A DNA stretch of 37,586 nt. Source: Bacillota bacterium. GTDB lineage: Bacteria > Actinomycetota > Aquicultoria > Aquicultorales > Aquicultoraceae. The notes beneath the pieces were generated by a model, which was given only the letters and a program-made list of their open reading frames with translations, was not told the DNA's origin and ran no database searches. Location of the stretch: assembly GCA_023511485.1 (NCBI GenBank), contig JAIMBH010000025.1, positions 1-37,586 of the forward strand, in the 5' to 3' direction. Positions within the stretch are counted from its first letter, which is position 1. Each line of letters starts with the position of its first letter. A program made the translations under genes and the position numbers. Of the stretch, positions 24,354 through 33,429 are shown one piece after another.

Positions 24354-25595
24354 CTAATCCTCGTACTTTTTTATAAGTAAGCTAGCGTTATGTCCGCCAA
24401 ATCCGAATGAGTTTGAGAGGGCAGTGCTTATATCTTGTTTAATTGAATGGTTTGGCACATAGTTAAGGTCACATTCGGGGTCCGGATTCGTAAGATTAAT
24501 TGTAGGAGGGACTATGCTATCTTTTAGTGCGAGAGCACAAGCTGCAAGCTCGATAGCTCCTGCGGCTCCAAGCAGATGCCCTGTCATGGATTTAGTCGAA
24601 CTTACCAAAAGTTTGTATGCATGCTCGCCAAAAAGACCTTTTATAGCCTTTGTTTCGGCGATATCTCCTATTTCAGTAGATGTACCGTGTGCATTTATGT
24701 AATCGACCTTTTCTTTCTCGATTCCTGATTCTTCAATGGCCATTTCCATCGCCCGCATGGCTCCCCTGCCGGTTGGATCCGGTTGGGTTATGTGATAAGC
24801 GTCTGCGGTCACGCCGTATCCTACTATTTCAGCATATATATCGGCACCTCTTTTTACCGCATGGCTCAACTCTTCAAGGATTAAGATACCCGCTCCTTCG
24901 CCCATAACAAAGCCGTCGCGCTCGGCGTCAAACGGCCTACTAGCCAGCTCAGGCTCATCATTTCGCGTCGACAGGGTTCTTGCTCCGCAAAAAGCTGCAA
25001 CTCCTAGCGGTGTTATGGAAGCCTCCGCACCGCCTGTTATCATGATGTCGGCCGTACCGCGTTTTATTGCTTCGAAAGCTTCTCCGATGGCATGACTGCT
25101 TGATGCGCATGCGGATGTTGTGCAAAAATTAGGCCCTTTAGCCCCAAACAATATTGAGATATGCCCTGCGGCAAGGTCTGTTATCATCATGGGAACGACA
25201 AACGGGCCAACTCTCCGTGGGCCTTTTTCAAGAAGAATCTTCATTGACTCCTCCATCGTTCCGAGACCGCCAATGCCAGAAGCAACGATAACACCCGTCA
25301 TATCAGCATTTTCCGGTGTTATTTCAAGCTTAGCATCCTTTAGGGCAAGTGACGCGCCAGCAACTGCAAACTGTTGGAAGCGATCCATGCGTCTTGCCTC
25401 TTTTCGGTCAAGAAACGTGGCTGGGTCAAAGTCGGGCACCTCTCCTGCTATAGTTGTCGGATAATCAGAGCAGTTGAAACCTTGAATCCGTCTTATCCCT
25501 GATTTTCCATTTACAAGGCTGGACCAAAATACTTCCTTCCCTACTCCAAAGGGCGATATAATTCCTAACCCGGTTATGACTACTCTTCTAACCAT
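24354..25595 (-). CDS. fabF: 3-oxoacyl-ACP synthase II (FabF)
   Basis: 413 residues, the normal KAS II length. It elongates acyl-ACP by condensing with malonyl-ACP. The catalytic Cys is C163 (TTSACASSSHAIGEAF), with H303 (NAHGTSTEIGD), K335 and H340 (STKSMTGHLLGAAG) completing the Cys-His-His site. The glycine-rich C-terminal SFGFGGHNASL is present. It overlaps the upstream nitronate-monooxygenase-like gene by 8 bp and abuts rnc, so the three are likely co-translated. Confidence 0.98.
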   Translation of the reverse strand: MVRRVVITGLGIISPFGVGKEVFWSSLVNGKSGIRRIQGFNCSDYPTTIAGEVPDFDPATFLDRKEARRMDRFQQFAVAGASLALKDAKLEITPENADMTGVIVASGIGGLGTMEESMKILLEKGPRRVGPFVVPMMITDLAAGHISILFGAKGPNFCTTSACASSSHAIGEAFEAIKRGTADIMITGGAEASITPLGVAAFCGARTLSTRNDEPELASRPFDAERDGFVMGEGAGILILEELSHAVKRGADIYAEIVGYGVTADAYHITQPDPTGRGAMRAMEMAIEESGIEKEKVDYINAHGTSTEIGDIAETKAIKGLFGEHAYKLLVSSTKSMTGHLLGAAGAIELAACALALKDSIVPPTINLTNPDPECDLNYVPNHSIKQDISTALSNSFGFGGHNASLLIKKYED

Positions 25596-26559
25596 AGCTT
25601 CCCACCGGGCTTACTGCATTTTCATACTCTCTCACGAGCCTTTTGAATATCTCCTTTACTGATAAGATGTCTTTTATCTCACCGATACGCTCACCGCAAA
25701 ATATTAGACCGTTATCAAGGTCCCCTACTCTGCCCCTTTCAAGAGCGTCAAATATACAATAGTTCCTTTTGCATTCTTTTAAGCATTTGACACAGCGCAC
25801 CTTTATCTTCTCTTTGCCAGTAGCCATTATTCGCTTAACAAAACTGTTTTTTAGAGCGCGGCCCGGCATTCCGACGGGGCTTTCCACCAAGACCACATCT
25901 TCAGGTTTTGCATTTACGCAAGCCATTTTCCATGCAATATCAGCGTTCGCTTCATTGCTAAGGGCGAATCGCGATCCCATCTGCACGCCGCTTGCTCCTG
26001 CATGCAAGGCCCTCGCTATATCTTCCCCGTGTAAAATACCGCCTGCGGCAATTACAGGTATTCTGACTGATTTTACTATCCTTGGCAGAACATCAAACAT
26101 CGGCTCTAGGGTTCCGAGATGGCCGCCTGCCTCTTTTCCCTCTAAAATAACTGCAGCTGCGCCTGATTTTTCTGCAAGCTTCGCTGCTTTTTCAGAAGAT
26201 ACTATCGGCACTAAAGGTATTTTGGCCTCGGAACACCACTTGTACGCGTCTCTTGATATTCCAGCGCCGGTTACTATAAGATCAATGCCTTCCTGAATTG
26301 CAGCTTTTACAAGGTTAGCAAATTCAAGTACGGCTACCATGACATTAATACCGATTATGCCGTCGCTCTGCCGCCGAGCCGCTCTTATATTTTCAACTAA
26401 TTCTGGAGGCTTTATGCCAGACGCAGCTATTAGCCCTATGCCTCCCTCGTTTGCTACTGCCGATGCAAGCTTGGCCATCGATATTCTAACAGCCATGCCT
26501 CCTTGTATTATCGGCAATTTAGCCACTAAATCGCCTATTCTAAGGCTTGGTAAATTCAT
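25588..26559 (-). CDS. Second FabK/nitronate monooxygenase-like flavin enzyme with Cys cluster
   Basis: 323 residues with an FMN-binding TIM barrel of the NPD/FabK family: PIIQGGMAVRIS at the N-terminus, EGKEAGGHLGT with the active-site His near 147, and IPVIAAGGILHGEDIARAL and GVQMGSRFAL for the phosphate. Unlike FabK, the C-terminal part carries five Cys (C256, C259, C263, C268, C288) in a CVKCLKEC...YC...FCGER arrangement seen in one branch of the family; a metal or redox role is possible but unproven. It sits between acpP and fabF, so it may be an alternative enoyl-ACP reductase or detoxify a side product. ATG with AAGGA 6 nt upstream. Confidence 0.85.
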   Translation of the reverse strand: MNLPSLRIGDLVAKLPIIQGGMAVRISMAKLASAVANEGGIGLIAASGIKPPELVENIRAARRQSDGIIGINVMVAVLEFANLVKAAIQEGIDLIVTGAGISRDAYKWCSEAKIPLVPIVSSEKAAKLAEKSGAAAVILEGKEAGGHLGTLEPMFDVLPRIVKSVRIPVIAAGGILHGEDIARALHAGASGVQMGSRFALSNEANADIAWKMACVNAKPEDVVLVESPVGMPGRALKNSFVKRIMATGKEKIKVRCVKCLKECKRNYCIFDALERGRVGDLDNGLIFCGERIGEIKDILSVKEIFKRLVREYENAVSPVGSYG

Positions 26560-26598
26560 TTTAATTCCTTCTATTAACCAGGTTGTAAACCTTCAAAA

Positions 26599-26838
26599 CT
26601 ATACCTTGTGCTCGATATACTCGATTACATCCTCTACGGTGCTAATAGAAGCAGCATCCTCATCTGGAATCTCAATATCGAACTCCTCTTCCATAGCCAT
26701 GATCAACTCAACGATATCTAGGCTATCTGCTCCAAGATCGTCAATAAAGGATGTTGTCGGCTTTACTTCATCCTCATCGCAGCCTAACTGCTCAACTATA
26801 ATATCCTTTACTTTTGCAAAAATCTGACTGTCAGCCAT
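26599..26838 (-). CDS. acpP: Acyl carrier protein
   Basis: 79 residues from ATG at 26838, chosen because GGGGGTG lies 5 nt upstream; an ATG at 26856 would add six residues and overlap that site. The phosphopantetheine attachment Ser is S39 in [15 protein letters not shown]. Strongly acidic, as expected. It carries growing acyl chains for the Fab enzymes encoded around it. A 212-bp gap with repeats separates it from fabG. Confidence 0.97.
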   Translation of the reverse strand: MADSQIFAKVKDIIVEQLGCDEDEVKPTTSFIDDLGADSLDIVELIMAMEEEFDIEIPDEDAASISTVEDVIEYIEHKV

Positions 26839-26888
26839 TTTAGCACCCCCTTTCATATATAGGATGCAGAGGTCTCAGGCCAGGGGTG

Positions 26889-27052
26889 AAGGGTTTAAAT
26901 AACCCTTCTGGACCCTGCGGTAACTTTCAACCGTGCACCCTAGAAATTACTTATATATTATTTGAGTTTTTAAATCCAGCCTATCAGCGATAGTTTCTTA
27001 AAAGCTTAAGAGTTTAAATAACCCTGCCCCAGGTATCTGGTTTCTGCACCCT
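26889..27052. repeat. Imperfect repeats between fabG and acpP
   Basis: The 14-bp core GTTTAAATAACCCT occurs at 26893-26906 and 27012-27025, each followed after 20-30 bp by TGCACCCT-like sequence. The first copy is also a hairpin, AAGGGTT-TAAAT-AACCCTT (26889-26907). The second copy runs into the fabG stop codon. They could be operators, processing sites or remnants of a small repeat family. Confidence 0.55.
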
Positions 27053-27791
27053 ACATAATCATGCCACCGTCTACAACCAGAACCTGTCCGGTTATGTAAC
27101 GTGCATCATCAGAAGCCAAAAAGACCACAGAAGCCGCAACATCATCTGGCTTGCCAAAAAACCCTAGGGGTATCTGCAGCCGGGCCTTCTCACGTACATC
27201 GTCGGAAAGTTTCTTTGTCATATCCGTTTCGATAAATCCCGGCGCGACTGCATTTACTCTTATATTTCGGTTCGAAAACTCCTTTGCTAGAGCTTTTGTA
27301 AGTCCGATGATACCGGCCTTTGATGCTGCGTAGTTGGCCTGCCCAGGGTTTCCAGCTAAACCAATAACTGAGGATATGTTAATAATTGAACCTCTTTTCT
27401 TCCTAAGCATTGTCTTGGCAACCGCTTGGGTAACATTGAATATTCCTGTAAGGTTAGTATCGATAACCGCTTGCCAATCTTCTTCTTTCATCCTTATAAA
27501 GAGATTGTCCCGCGTAATTCCCGCATTATTTACAAGGATATCTATGGGCCCGAGCTGTTTTTCGATGTCGGATACAGCCGCAACAACCCTGTCCTTATCC
27601 GTAACGTCTGCCTCTAAGAAAAGCGCCCTTTTGCCAAGATTGCTGATAGCGGAGATGACATTTTTGGCGGCGTCTTGATCGTGGCCTGTAAAGGCAATAT
27701 CTGCACCCTCTTTGGCTAGCCTTATGCAAATTGCCTCACCGATACCACGAGTTCCGCCTGTTACAAGGGCTATTTTTCTATTTAATCTCAT
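27051..27791 (-). CDS. fabG: 3-oxoacyl-ACP reductase (FabG)
   Basis: 246 residues. SDR fold with TGGTRGIG at 11-18, NNAGI at 88-92, and the catalytic S141, Y154 and K158 (ISSVIGLAGNPGQANYAASKAG). It reduces 3-oxoacyl-ACP with NADPH. The C-terminus ITGQVLVVDGGM is typical. GGAG lies 8 nt before the ATG. It lies between fabD and acpP in the standard order. Confidence 0.97.
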   Translation of the reverse strand: MRLNRKIALVTGGTRGIGEAICIRLAKEGADIAFTGHDQDAAKNVISAISNLGKRALFLEADVTDKDRVVAAVSDIEKQLGPIDILVNNAGITRDNLFIRMKEEDWQAVIDTNLTGIFNVTQAVAKTMLRKKRGSIINISSVIGLAGNPGQANYAASKAGIIGLTKALAKEFSNRNIRVNAVAPGFIETDMTKKLSDDVREKARLQIPLGFFGKPDDVAASVVFLASDDARYITGQVLVVDGGMIM

Positions 27792-27866
27792 TAAATTAAC
27801 TCCTAATTTTATAGCCTCTAGTCCTTAGCCACTAACTGCTAACTATCAGCTTTATTTATATGTTTT

Positions 27867-27893
27867 AGGCCGACTGCTGACAGCTGTTGGCCT
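27867..27893. repeat. Inverted repeat between fabD and fabG
   Basis: AGGCCGAC and GTTGGCCT form an imperfect stem around a CTGCTGACAGC-like centre in the 111-bp gap. Next to it is a TAGCCACTAACTGCTAAC stretch of similar low-complexity character. No U-run, so not a typical terminator. Confidence 0.4.
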
Positions 27894-27902
27894 ACGGCTG
27901 AA

Positions 27903-28847
27903 CTAACAATTCTTTAAATGCTCAATAACTTTATCTAATAATTCCGGCGTTTCGGTTGGCAACACTTCAACCTGCTTATCGATTCTCTTAATAATTTTTG
28001 AGAGAACTTGCCCCGGCCCCACTTCAATAAAGGTTCTTATCCCCAAACCTATCATTTGCTCTATTGATTGTTGCCACTTAACAGATGTAGACATCTGCGT
28101 TTGAAGCGCTGCCCTTAATTCTATAGCTTCCATGGCTGGCTTTGCTAGCGTATTCGGCACAATAGGTATATCAGCGCTTAAGAAAATATAATTATCGAGA
28201 AACTTTGTAAACTGGTTCTCTGCATTTGTCATCATTGCAGAATGAAATGCTCCGCTTACAGGCAACTCGACTACCTTTTTAACACCGATATCCTTAAGCG
28301 CTTTGATAGCCATCTCCTCTATATAAGCTTCGACCGATATCACAATCTGTCCGGGACAGTTATAGTTTGCCACCGATATGGTACCATGCTCAGACAATTC
28401 GCTTACCATAGCGTCAACATCTCGCATATCGGCACCTAGAACCGCAAACATTTTACCGGGATATTTATCGGCTTCTTTGCCCATTAACTCAGCTCTTTTA
28501 GCAACTATACGCAATCCGTCAGAGAATTTCAAAGCTCTTGCTGCTGTTAGCGCTGTGTACTCACCCAGGCTATGTCCGGCCATAATTTGCGGTTTAAATC
28601 CATAGTTATCAATGACCCTAAAGATGCCCATGCTGAGTATATAGATGCACGGTTGCGTATGTACAGTATTGTTTAGCTTTTCTGCAGGCCCGTTAAGGCA
28701 TATATCAAGATAATCCACGCCTGATATTTCTTTTGCACGGTTAAAGGTATGCTCGATATCATGGTATTTATCGACCATATCCTTACCCATGCCTATATAT
28801 TGGGAGCCTTGCCCTGGGAAAACAAAAGCTATTCCGTTCATTGCCAT
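27903..28847 (-). CDS. fabD: Malonyl-CoA:ACP transacylase (FabD)
   Basis: 314 residues. The nucleophile is S93 in AGHSLGEYTAL and the catalytic His is H202 in VSGAFHSAMM; the N-terminal FVFPGQGSQ block is intact. It loads malonyl groups onto ACP. The ATG at 28847 has AGGGA 9 nt upstream; a second ATG two codons on is less likely. A 148-bp gap with a hairpin separates it from fabK. Confidence 0.97.
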   Translation of the reverse strand: MAMNGIAFVFPGQGSQYIGMGKDMVDKYHDIEHTFNRAKEISGVDYLDICLNGPAEKLNNTVHTQPCIYILSMGIFRVIDNYGFKPQIMAGHSLGEYTALTAARALKFSDGLRIVAKRAELMGKEADKYPGKMFAVLGADMRDVDAMVSELSEHGTISVANYNCPGQIVISVEAYIEEMAIKALKDIGVKKVVELPVSGAFHSAMMTNAENQFTKFLDNYIFLSADIPIVPNTLAKPAMEAIELRAALQTQMSTSVKWQQSIEQMIGLGIRTFIEVGPGQVLSKIIKRIDKQVEVLPTETPELLDKVIEHLKNC

Positions 28848-28942
28848 AAAATCAGTCCCTGAAAGCTTTGTAATTTATGGGTTAACAGGCAAACAATGCC
28901 ATACCAAAATCCAGGAGTTAGGAGATTTCTAACCCATCACAG

Positions 28943-28965
28943 GTTCTCCCTCGCAGGAGGAGAAC
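28943..28965. repeat. Hairpin between fabK and fabD
   Basis: GTTCTCCCTC pairs with GAGGAGAAC around a GCAG loop, with one bulged C. There is no U-run. It may be a processing site or a REP-like element inside the fab operon. Confidence 0.45.
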
Positions 28966-28995
28966 ACTTAATTGGTAATTGAAGATTGACAATCC

Positions 28996-29955
28996 TCACG
29001 CATTTACCGGTTTAGCTATAATATCTTGCAGTCCGGTTATTATAGCCTCTGCATCATTTACCATTTCTTTGATAATCTCGGCGGCCGGTTTGATTTCTTT
29101 TACAAGACCTGCAATTTGTCCCGCCATTACGCTGCCATGATCAACATCGCCGTCTTTAGCCGCCAGCCTTAACTTTCCAGCTCCAAATTTTTCAAGCTCT
29201 TCAATCGAATATCCTTCTTTTTCCATACGGTCGAACTCTCTTGATAGCTTGTTTTTTATTACTCTTACCGGATGACCGGTCGAACGGCCTGTTACCGTGG
29301 TATCTCTATCTTTTGCCGCGATAATTTTTTGTTTATATCTTTCATGTACTGTGCACTCAGTTGCACACAGGAACCTTGTCCCTACTTGTACTCCCTCTGC
29401 ACCAAGGGAAAGCGCCGCAGCAAGGCCCCGGCCATCTGCGATACCCCCCGCTGCGATAACTGGTATGCTAATCGCATCAACAACTTGTGGAACCAGCGCC
29501 ATCGTAGTTAATTCGCCTATATGACCGCCTGCTTCTGTCCCTTCCGCAATAACTGCGTCTGCGCCTGCCTTCTCCATTCTTTGCGCCAACGCGATAGAAG
29601 GAATAACAGGAATCACTTTCGTTCCTATTTCTTTAAAGCGCTTAATAAGAGAACCCGCATTACCAGCACCGGTCGTGACGACTGGTACATGCTCCTCGTA
29701 GGTCACTTCAATTAATTCGTCTATGTGAGGTGTAAGCAGCATTAGATTAACGCCAAAGGGCTTTTTGGTTAACTCCTTCGTTTGCTTAATCTGTTCGCGA
29801 AGGACATCTGTGGGCATATGGCCGGCCCCGATTATGCCAAGGCCTCCTGCATTAGATACTGCAGCCACTAGCTCAGCGGTTGATACCCAGGCCATCCCAC
29901 CTTGAATAATGGGGTACTCTATCCCCAACAAATCACAAAGTTGAGTTCTTATCAC
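28996..29955 (-). CDS. fabK: Enoyl-ACP reductase II (FabK)
   Basis: 319 residues, closely following the pneumococcal FabK pattern: YPIIQGGMAWVS at the N-terminus, KPFGVNLMLLTPHIDEL, TTGAGNAGSLI, EGTEAGGHIGELTTMALVPQV with the active-site His, IPVIAAGGIADGRG, GVQVGTRFLCATE and DGDVDHGSVMAGQIAGL near the end. FMN-dependent and NADH-using in characterised members, it performs the last step of each elongation cycle. The start is GTG with GGAGG 8 nt upstream. It follows fabH by 12 bp. No FabI or FabL is present in the window. Confidence 0.96.
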   Translation of the reverse strand: MIRTQLCDLLGIEYPIIQGGMAWVSTAELVAAVSNAGGLGIIGAGHMPTDVLREQIKQTKELTKKPFGVNLMLLTPHIDELIEVTYEEHVPVVTTGAGNAGSLIKRFKEIGTKVIPVIPSIALAQRMEKAGADAVIAEGTEAGGHIGELTTMALVPQVVDAISIPVIAAGGIADGRGLAAALSLGAEGVQVGTRFLCATECTVHERYKQKIIAAKDRDTTVTGRSTGHPVRVIKNKLSREFDRMEKEGYSIEELEKFGAGKLRLAAKDGDVDHGSVMAGQIAGLVKEIKPAAEIIKEMVNDAEAIITGLQDIIAKPVNA

Positions 29956-29967
29956 TACCCTTCCCTC

Positions 29968-30957
29968 CTAATGCCACCTAATAACATTGGCCCCCCATGT
30001 AAGACCGGCTCCAAACCCAACAAATACTACAATATCGTCCCGTTTAAGCTTGCCTGTTTTGTACAGGTCAAAAAATGCCAATGGAATAGATGCTGTCGAT
30101 GTATTACCGTATTTCTCTAAGTTTACAATTATTTTCTCTTTACTGATACCAAGCCTGTCAGCTGCGGAGTTTATAATTCTGATATTGGCTTGATGAGGTA
30201 CCAGATAATCTATATCAGCAACCGTTAGCCCAGCTTTGTCTAAAGCTTTGATGACTGCTTCCGGTAAAATTCTAACCGCGAATTTAAATACTTCGTTGCC
30301 GTTCATCTGAACGTAGTGAAGACCATTATGAACCGTATCTTCGCTTCCCGGATTTGCCGATCCTCCAGCCGGAATCTTAAGCAAATCAGCTCCGGAACCA
30401 TCTGCAGCGAGGTAGCTTGATATCAATCCATAACCTTCATCAACCGCCTTAAGGACAACCGCACCAGCCCCATCGCCAAAAAGTATACAGGTGGACCTAT
30501 CTTTCCAGTTGATATGCCTTGTAAAAGCATCAGCTCCTATTAAGAGAACGGTCTTGTACATACCGGATTCTATAAACTGGGAAGCTATAGTCATGCCATA
30601 AATGAAACCTGTGCATGCCGCTTGCAAATCAAAAGCAGCTGCGCCGCTGGAATTAAGTTTTTTCTGCACAAGGCAAGCGGTAGATGGAAATATCATATCA
30701 GGTGTTGAAGTAGTGACCAAGATAAGTTCGACTTCACTTATGTCGATACCTGCGTCTTCCAGAGCCAACCTTACCGCAGGTACTGCCAGATCGGAGGTTG
30801 CGGTGTTGCCATCTACTACTCTGCGTTCTGCGATACCGGTTCTGGTCATTATCCATTCGTTGCTTGTATCAACTATTTTCTCAAGGTCGAAATTTGTGAG
30901 TATTTTTTCAGGAGTATAGACTCCCATGCCAACTATCCCGGCAGAACTTTTAAACAT
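29968..30957 (-). CDS. fabH: 3-oxoacyl-ACP synthase III (FabH)
   Basis: 329 residues. The Cys-His-Asn triad is C115 (QAACTGFIYGM), H255 (LVPHQANIRII) and N285 (KYGNTSTASIPLA). It starts fatty-acid synthesis by condensing acyl-CoA with malonyl-ACP; the chain preferred cannot be read here. The ATG lies inside plsX: the two genes overlap by 8 bp. Confidence 0.98.
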   Translation of the reverse strand: MFKSSAGIVGMGVYTPEKILTNFDLEKIVDTSNEWIMTRTGIAERRVVDGNTATSDLAVPAVRLALEDAGIDISEVELILVTTSTPDMIFPSTACLVQKKLNSSGAAAFDLQAACTGFIYGMTIASQFIESGMYKTVLLIGADAFTRHINWKDRSTCILFGDGAGAVVLKAVDEGYGLISSYLAADGSGADLLKIPAGGSANPGSEDTVHNGLHYVQMNGNEVFKFAVRILPEAVIKALDKAGLTVADIDYLVPHQANIRIINSAADRLGISKEKIIVNLEKYGNTSTASIPLAFFDLYKTGKLKRDDIVVFVGFGAGLTWGANVIRWH

Positions 30958-31963
30958 GAACCGACGTTTTTCCTTTCAAATCCTCTTTTATTTTCGACAC
31001 CACTCTGCCTTCAACTGCATTTACGGCCTGCAAAATAGCGTTTGTAATCGCCTTTGCCGATGAGCTGCCGTGACAGATGACGCATACACCATTGACGCCA
31101 AGTAGAAGCGTACCCCCATATTCCTCATAATCAAGCCGTTTAATCATTTTCCTTAGGCTCGGCTTTAGAAGAAGGCTTCCGATTTTTGCTGGAAGTGAAC
31201 TATTTGCAACATCTTTTAATTCTTTAAAGACCTCTTTAACAAGACTCTCTGACAATTTCAAAACAATGTTCCCTGTGTATCCGTCACAAACAATTATATC
31301 AACTGTCCCGCGTGCGATATCGCTACCCTGGACGTTTCCATAAAAATTAAGACCCGATCTCTCGAGAAGCGAATAAGCTTCTTTTACAAGGTCATTTCCC
31401 TTTGTCTTCTCCTCGCCTATGCTAAGAAGGCCAATTGATGGATTATCTATCTTTAGAACAGAGCTGAGATAAGAGTTTGCCATAATGGCAAACTCCAGCA
31501 GATTCTCAGGTTTGCATTCAGCATTTGCTCCTGCATCCAGAACGTAAGTGTTTCTCTTCTTAATAGGAAATCTAACTAGTATTGCAGGTCTGGATATCCC
31601 CTTTATCCTACCCATTATCAACAAAGCCGCCGCCATAACAGCGCCTGTGTTTCCTGGAGTTACTAGCGCCTGGGCTTTTCTTTCCCTGACCAACTTACTG
31701 CCCACAACGATTGTCGACTGGCTTTTGTTTCGCACTGCCCAGGCAGGCTCTTCATCCATTTCAATTACTTCTGGTGCATTCTCTATCCTTATATTGCCTG
31801 GATGCCCTGTCTTATCAAGCTCTGCTCCGATTAGATCTTCTGGTCCCAATAACACAATGTCTACGTTACCGACGAGCGAAGCTGCATTTACGCAACCCTT
31901 AATAATCTCTGCCGGGCCACGGTCACTGCCCATCACATCAACTAGTATTGCTGACTTCTCCAT
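30950..31963 (-). CDS. plsX: Phosphate acyltransferase PlsX
   Basis: 337 residues, the normal PlsX length. It turns acyl-ACP into acyl-phosphate for phospholipid synthesis at the membrane surface. The family blocks VDVMGSDRGPAEIIKG at the N-terminus, TPGNTGAVMAAALL, RPAILVRFPIKK, LDAGANAECKPENLL and GFTGNIVLK-like CDGYTGNIVLKLSES are clear. The gene leads the fab cluster and overlaps fabH. It is preceded by a 400-bp gap, which probably holds the operon promoter. Confidence 0.97.
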   Translation of the reverse strand: MEKSAILVDVMGSDRGPAEIIKGCVNAASLVGNVDIVLLGPEDLIGAELDKTGHPGNIRIENAPEVIEMDEEPAWAVRNKSQSTIVVGSKLVRERKAQALVTPGNTGAVMAAALLIMGRIKGISRPAILVRFPIKKRNTYVLDAGANAECKPENLLEFAIMANSYLSSVLKIDNPSIGLLSIGEEKTKGNDLVKEAYSLLERSGLNFYGNVQGSDIARGTVDIIVCDGYTGNIVLKLSESLVKEVFKELKDVANSSLPAKIGSLLLKPSLRKMIKRLDYEEYGGTLLLGVNGVCVICHGSSSAKAITNAILQAVNAVEGRVVSKIKEDLKGKTSVHV

Positions 31964-32365
31964 GCGTATTGGTACCTTATTTCCTCGTTCTGTTTATTGA
32001 AATAAGCTGTCACTACGATATCTGGTTCGACTGTTAAGAAATTTACTTTTAAGGCCGTTCTTTACACCTGATTCTATTAAACCTCAAAAGCATGTATTAG
32101 CAAAACCCGTTAATATAATAGGATAACATGATATCAGTTATCTAGTGGGGGTCTACTTTTCAGGCTTTAGCCTGTAAGCAGTTGCTAAATATTAAGATTA
32201 CAGGATTTGCATGTACCGAGGCAATAGTAACTAGCTGCAGATTCATCTACGGATTCATGCTTTATATATAAGCTGGTTTCGAGCTCCCGCCTAGCACAGA
32301 CCGCCGACCGGCAAACTCTATTACCCGAGCTGCTGCTGAGAGAGTGTTATCAAATTTAGAAATAT
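31964..32365. other. Intergenic region upstream of plsX
   Basis: 402 bp without a gene. It probably carries the plsX-fab promoter; a weak TTGAGG/TAAAGA pair with 17-bp spacing lies roughly 110 bp upstream of plsX on the minus strand. A CAGGC-TTTA-GCCTG mini-hairpin is at about 32161-32174, and AATTTAGA/TCTAAATT pair around the stop codon of the next gene at 32353-32372. I do not recognise a FapR or other known lipid-regulator operator. Confidence 0.45.
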
Positions 32366-33424
32366 CTAAATTCCAATATCGTTAAAGAGCGCACTATAGT
32401 CAACGGTAGACTTTACAAGATCGTATACCCTCTGAACCTTTTGGGCTTGGTGTATTCGTACTTTTCCGATTAGCTCGTCAGTTTTTTCTACTGCGGCTGC
32501 AGTATCCATATCTACCAGTATCATCGGGACGCCTAAATCTTCGGCCCTGGCTAAAACAATTGGGCTTGGTTGGAGATTACCGGTAAGTATTAAGGCTTTT
32601 GTAGGCGTCTCAAGTGCCGCAAGTTGGACGTCAGCACGGTCTCCTCCGGTTATAACCGCCTTATTGGCCGTCCTTTGAAAGAACCTTAAAGCTTTTTCTT
32701 GCCCCATGGCGCCCACCATAAAGTTTTCTACAAACTCATCCATTTTGTCGCTGGCAGTTAAAACCGTTCCGTGGAGGGTTTCGGCTATCTCCCCAACTGT
32801 AACTGACATAAGCACCCGATCTTTAGGTATGATACCGTACGTTTTAATATCCCTGGTGATAAGGTATGACTCTATCATATCCACTACAGGTCTTTGGCTG
32901 CTTTCTACCTGGTTAAAAATAACTCCCTTAAATTTATCTCCGATTAAATCACGTGCTTCTAGGATGTCATCGACTACAAGCTCGGAGCGGTATTTTACAA
33001 TCAATACAACATTTGTGTTTAAAAGTGAAGATATCTGAAAAGCAGCTGCATTTATAAAACGACCCTCGTTAACGTCGGCCCCATTTTCGAGTAATACGAC
33101 ATCTTTTCCCTGCGATATCTTAGTAAACGCTTGCTTAATTATCCCAGCGCTATCAATTCCTTCTCCTTTTAGATGGTCGTGCATGAACTTACGTGTGAGG
33201 GAAATCGGCGCAACGTCCTCTATGTCGTTTGCTATGTCAAGACGCTTGAGGACGTAATAAGCATCCAGGTCAACCGTTTTATCGTCAACACGTCCTGGAG
33301 TTGTGCCTATTGGTTTCATATAACCGATTTTCTGTCCTGCCTCTTTCATTAAAAGGCCAAGACTTAGACATATGCCTGTCTTTCCCGCATATGCTTCAGT
33401 CGAAATAACATATAGGGTAACCAT
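32366..33424 (-). CDS. BioD-like P-loop/DRTGG-domain protein (phosphotransacetylase N-terminal-like)
   Basis: About 352 residues. The N-terminal half is a BioD/CobQ-type P-loop domain (YVISTEAYAGKTGICLSLG at about 5-23). The central and C-terminal part, about 215-320, is a DRTGG domain (KAVITGGDRADVQLAALE). The same two domains form the N-terminal half of long phosphotransacetylases, but the catalytic PTA domain is missing here. In other bacteria and archaea such stand-alone proteins occur next to ADP-forming acetyl-CoA synthetase, suggesting a sensor or regulator of acetyl-CoA or acetyl-phosphate flux. The GTG at 33433 overlaps the stop of the synthetase; I prefer the ATG at 33424, with AGGAG 10 nt upstream. 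Confidence 0.85.
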   Translation of the reverse strand: MVTLYVISTEAYAGKTGICLSLGLLMKEAGQKIGYMKPIGTTPGRVDDKTVDLDAYYVLKRLDIANDIEDVAPISLTRKFMHDHLKGEGIDSAGIIKQAFTKISQGKDVVLLENGADVNEGRFINAAAFQISSLLNTNVVLIVKYRSELVVDDILEARDLIGDKFKGVIFNQVESSQRPVVDMIESYLITRDIKTYGIIPKDRVLMSVTVGEIAETLHGTVLTASDKMDEFVENFMVGAMGQEKALRFFQRTANKAVITGGDRADVQLAALETPTKALILTGNLQPSPIVLARAEDLGVPMILVDMDTAAAVEKTDELIGKVRIHQAQKVQRVYDLVKSTVDYSALFNDIGI

Positions 33425-33429
33425 CTCCC

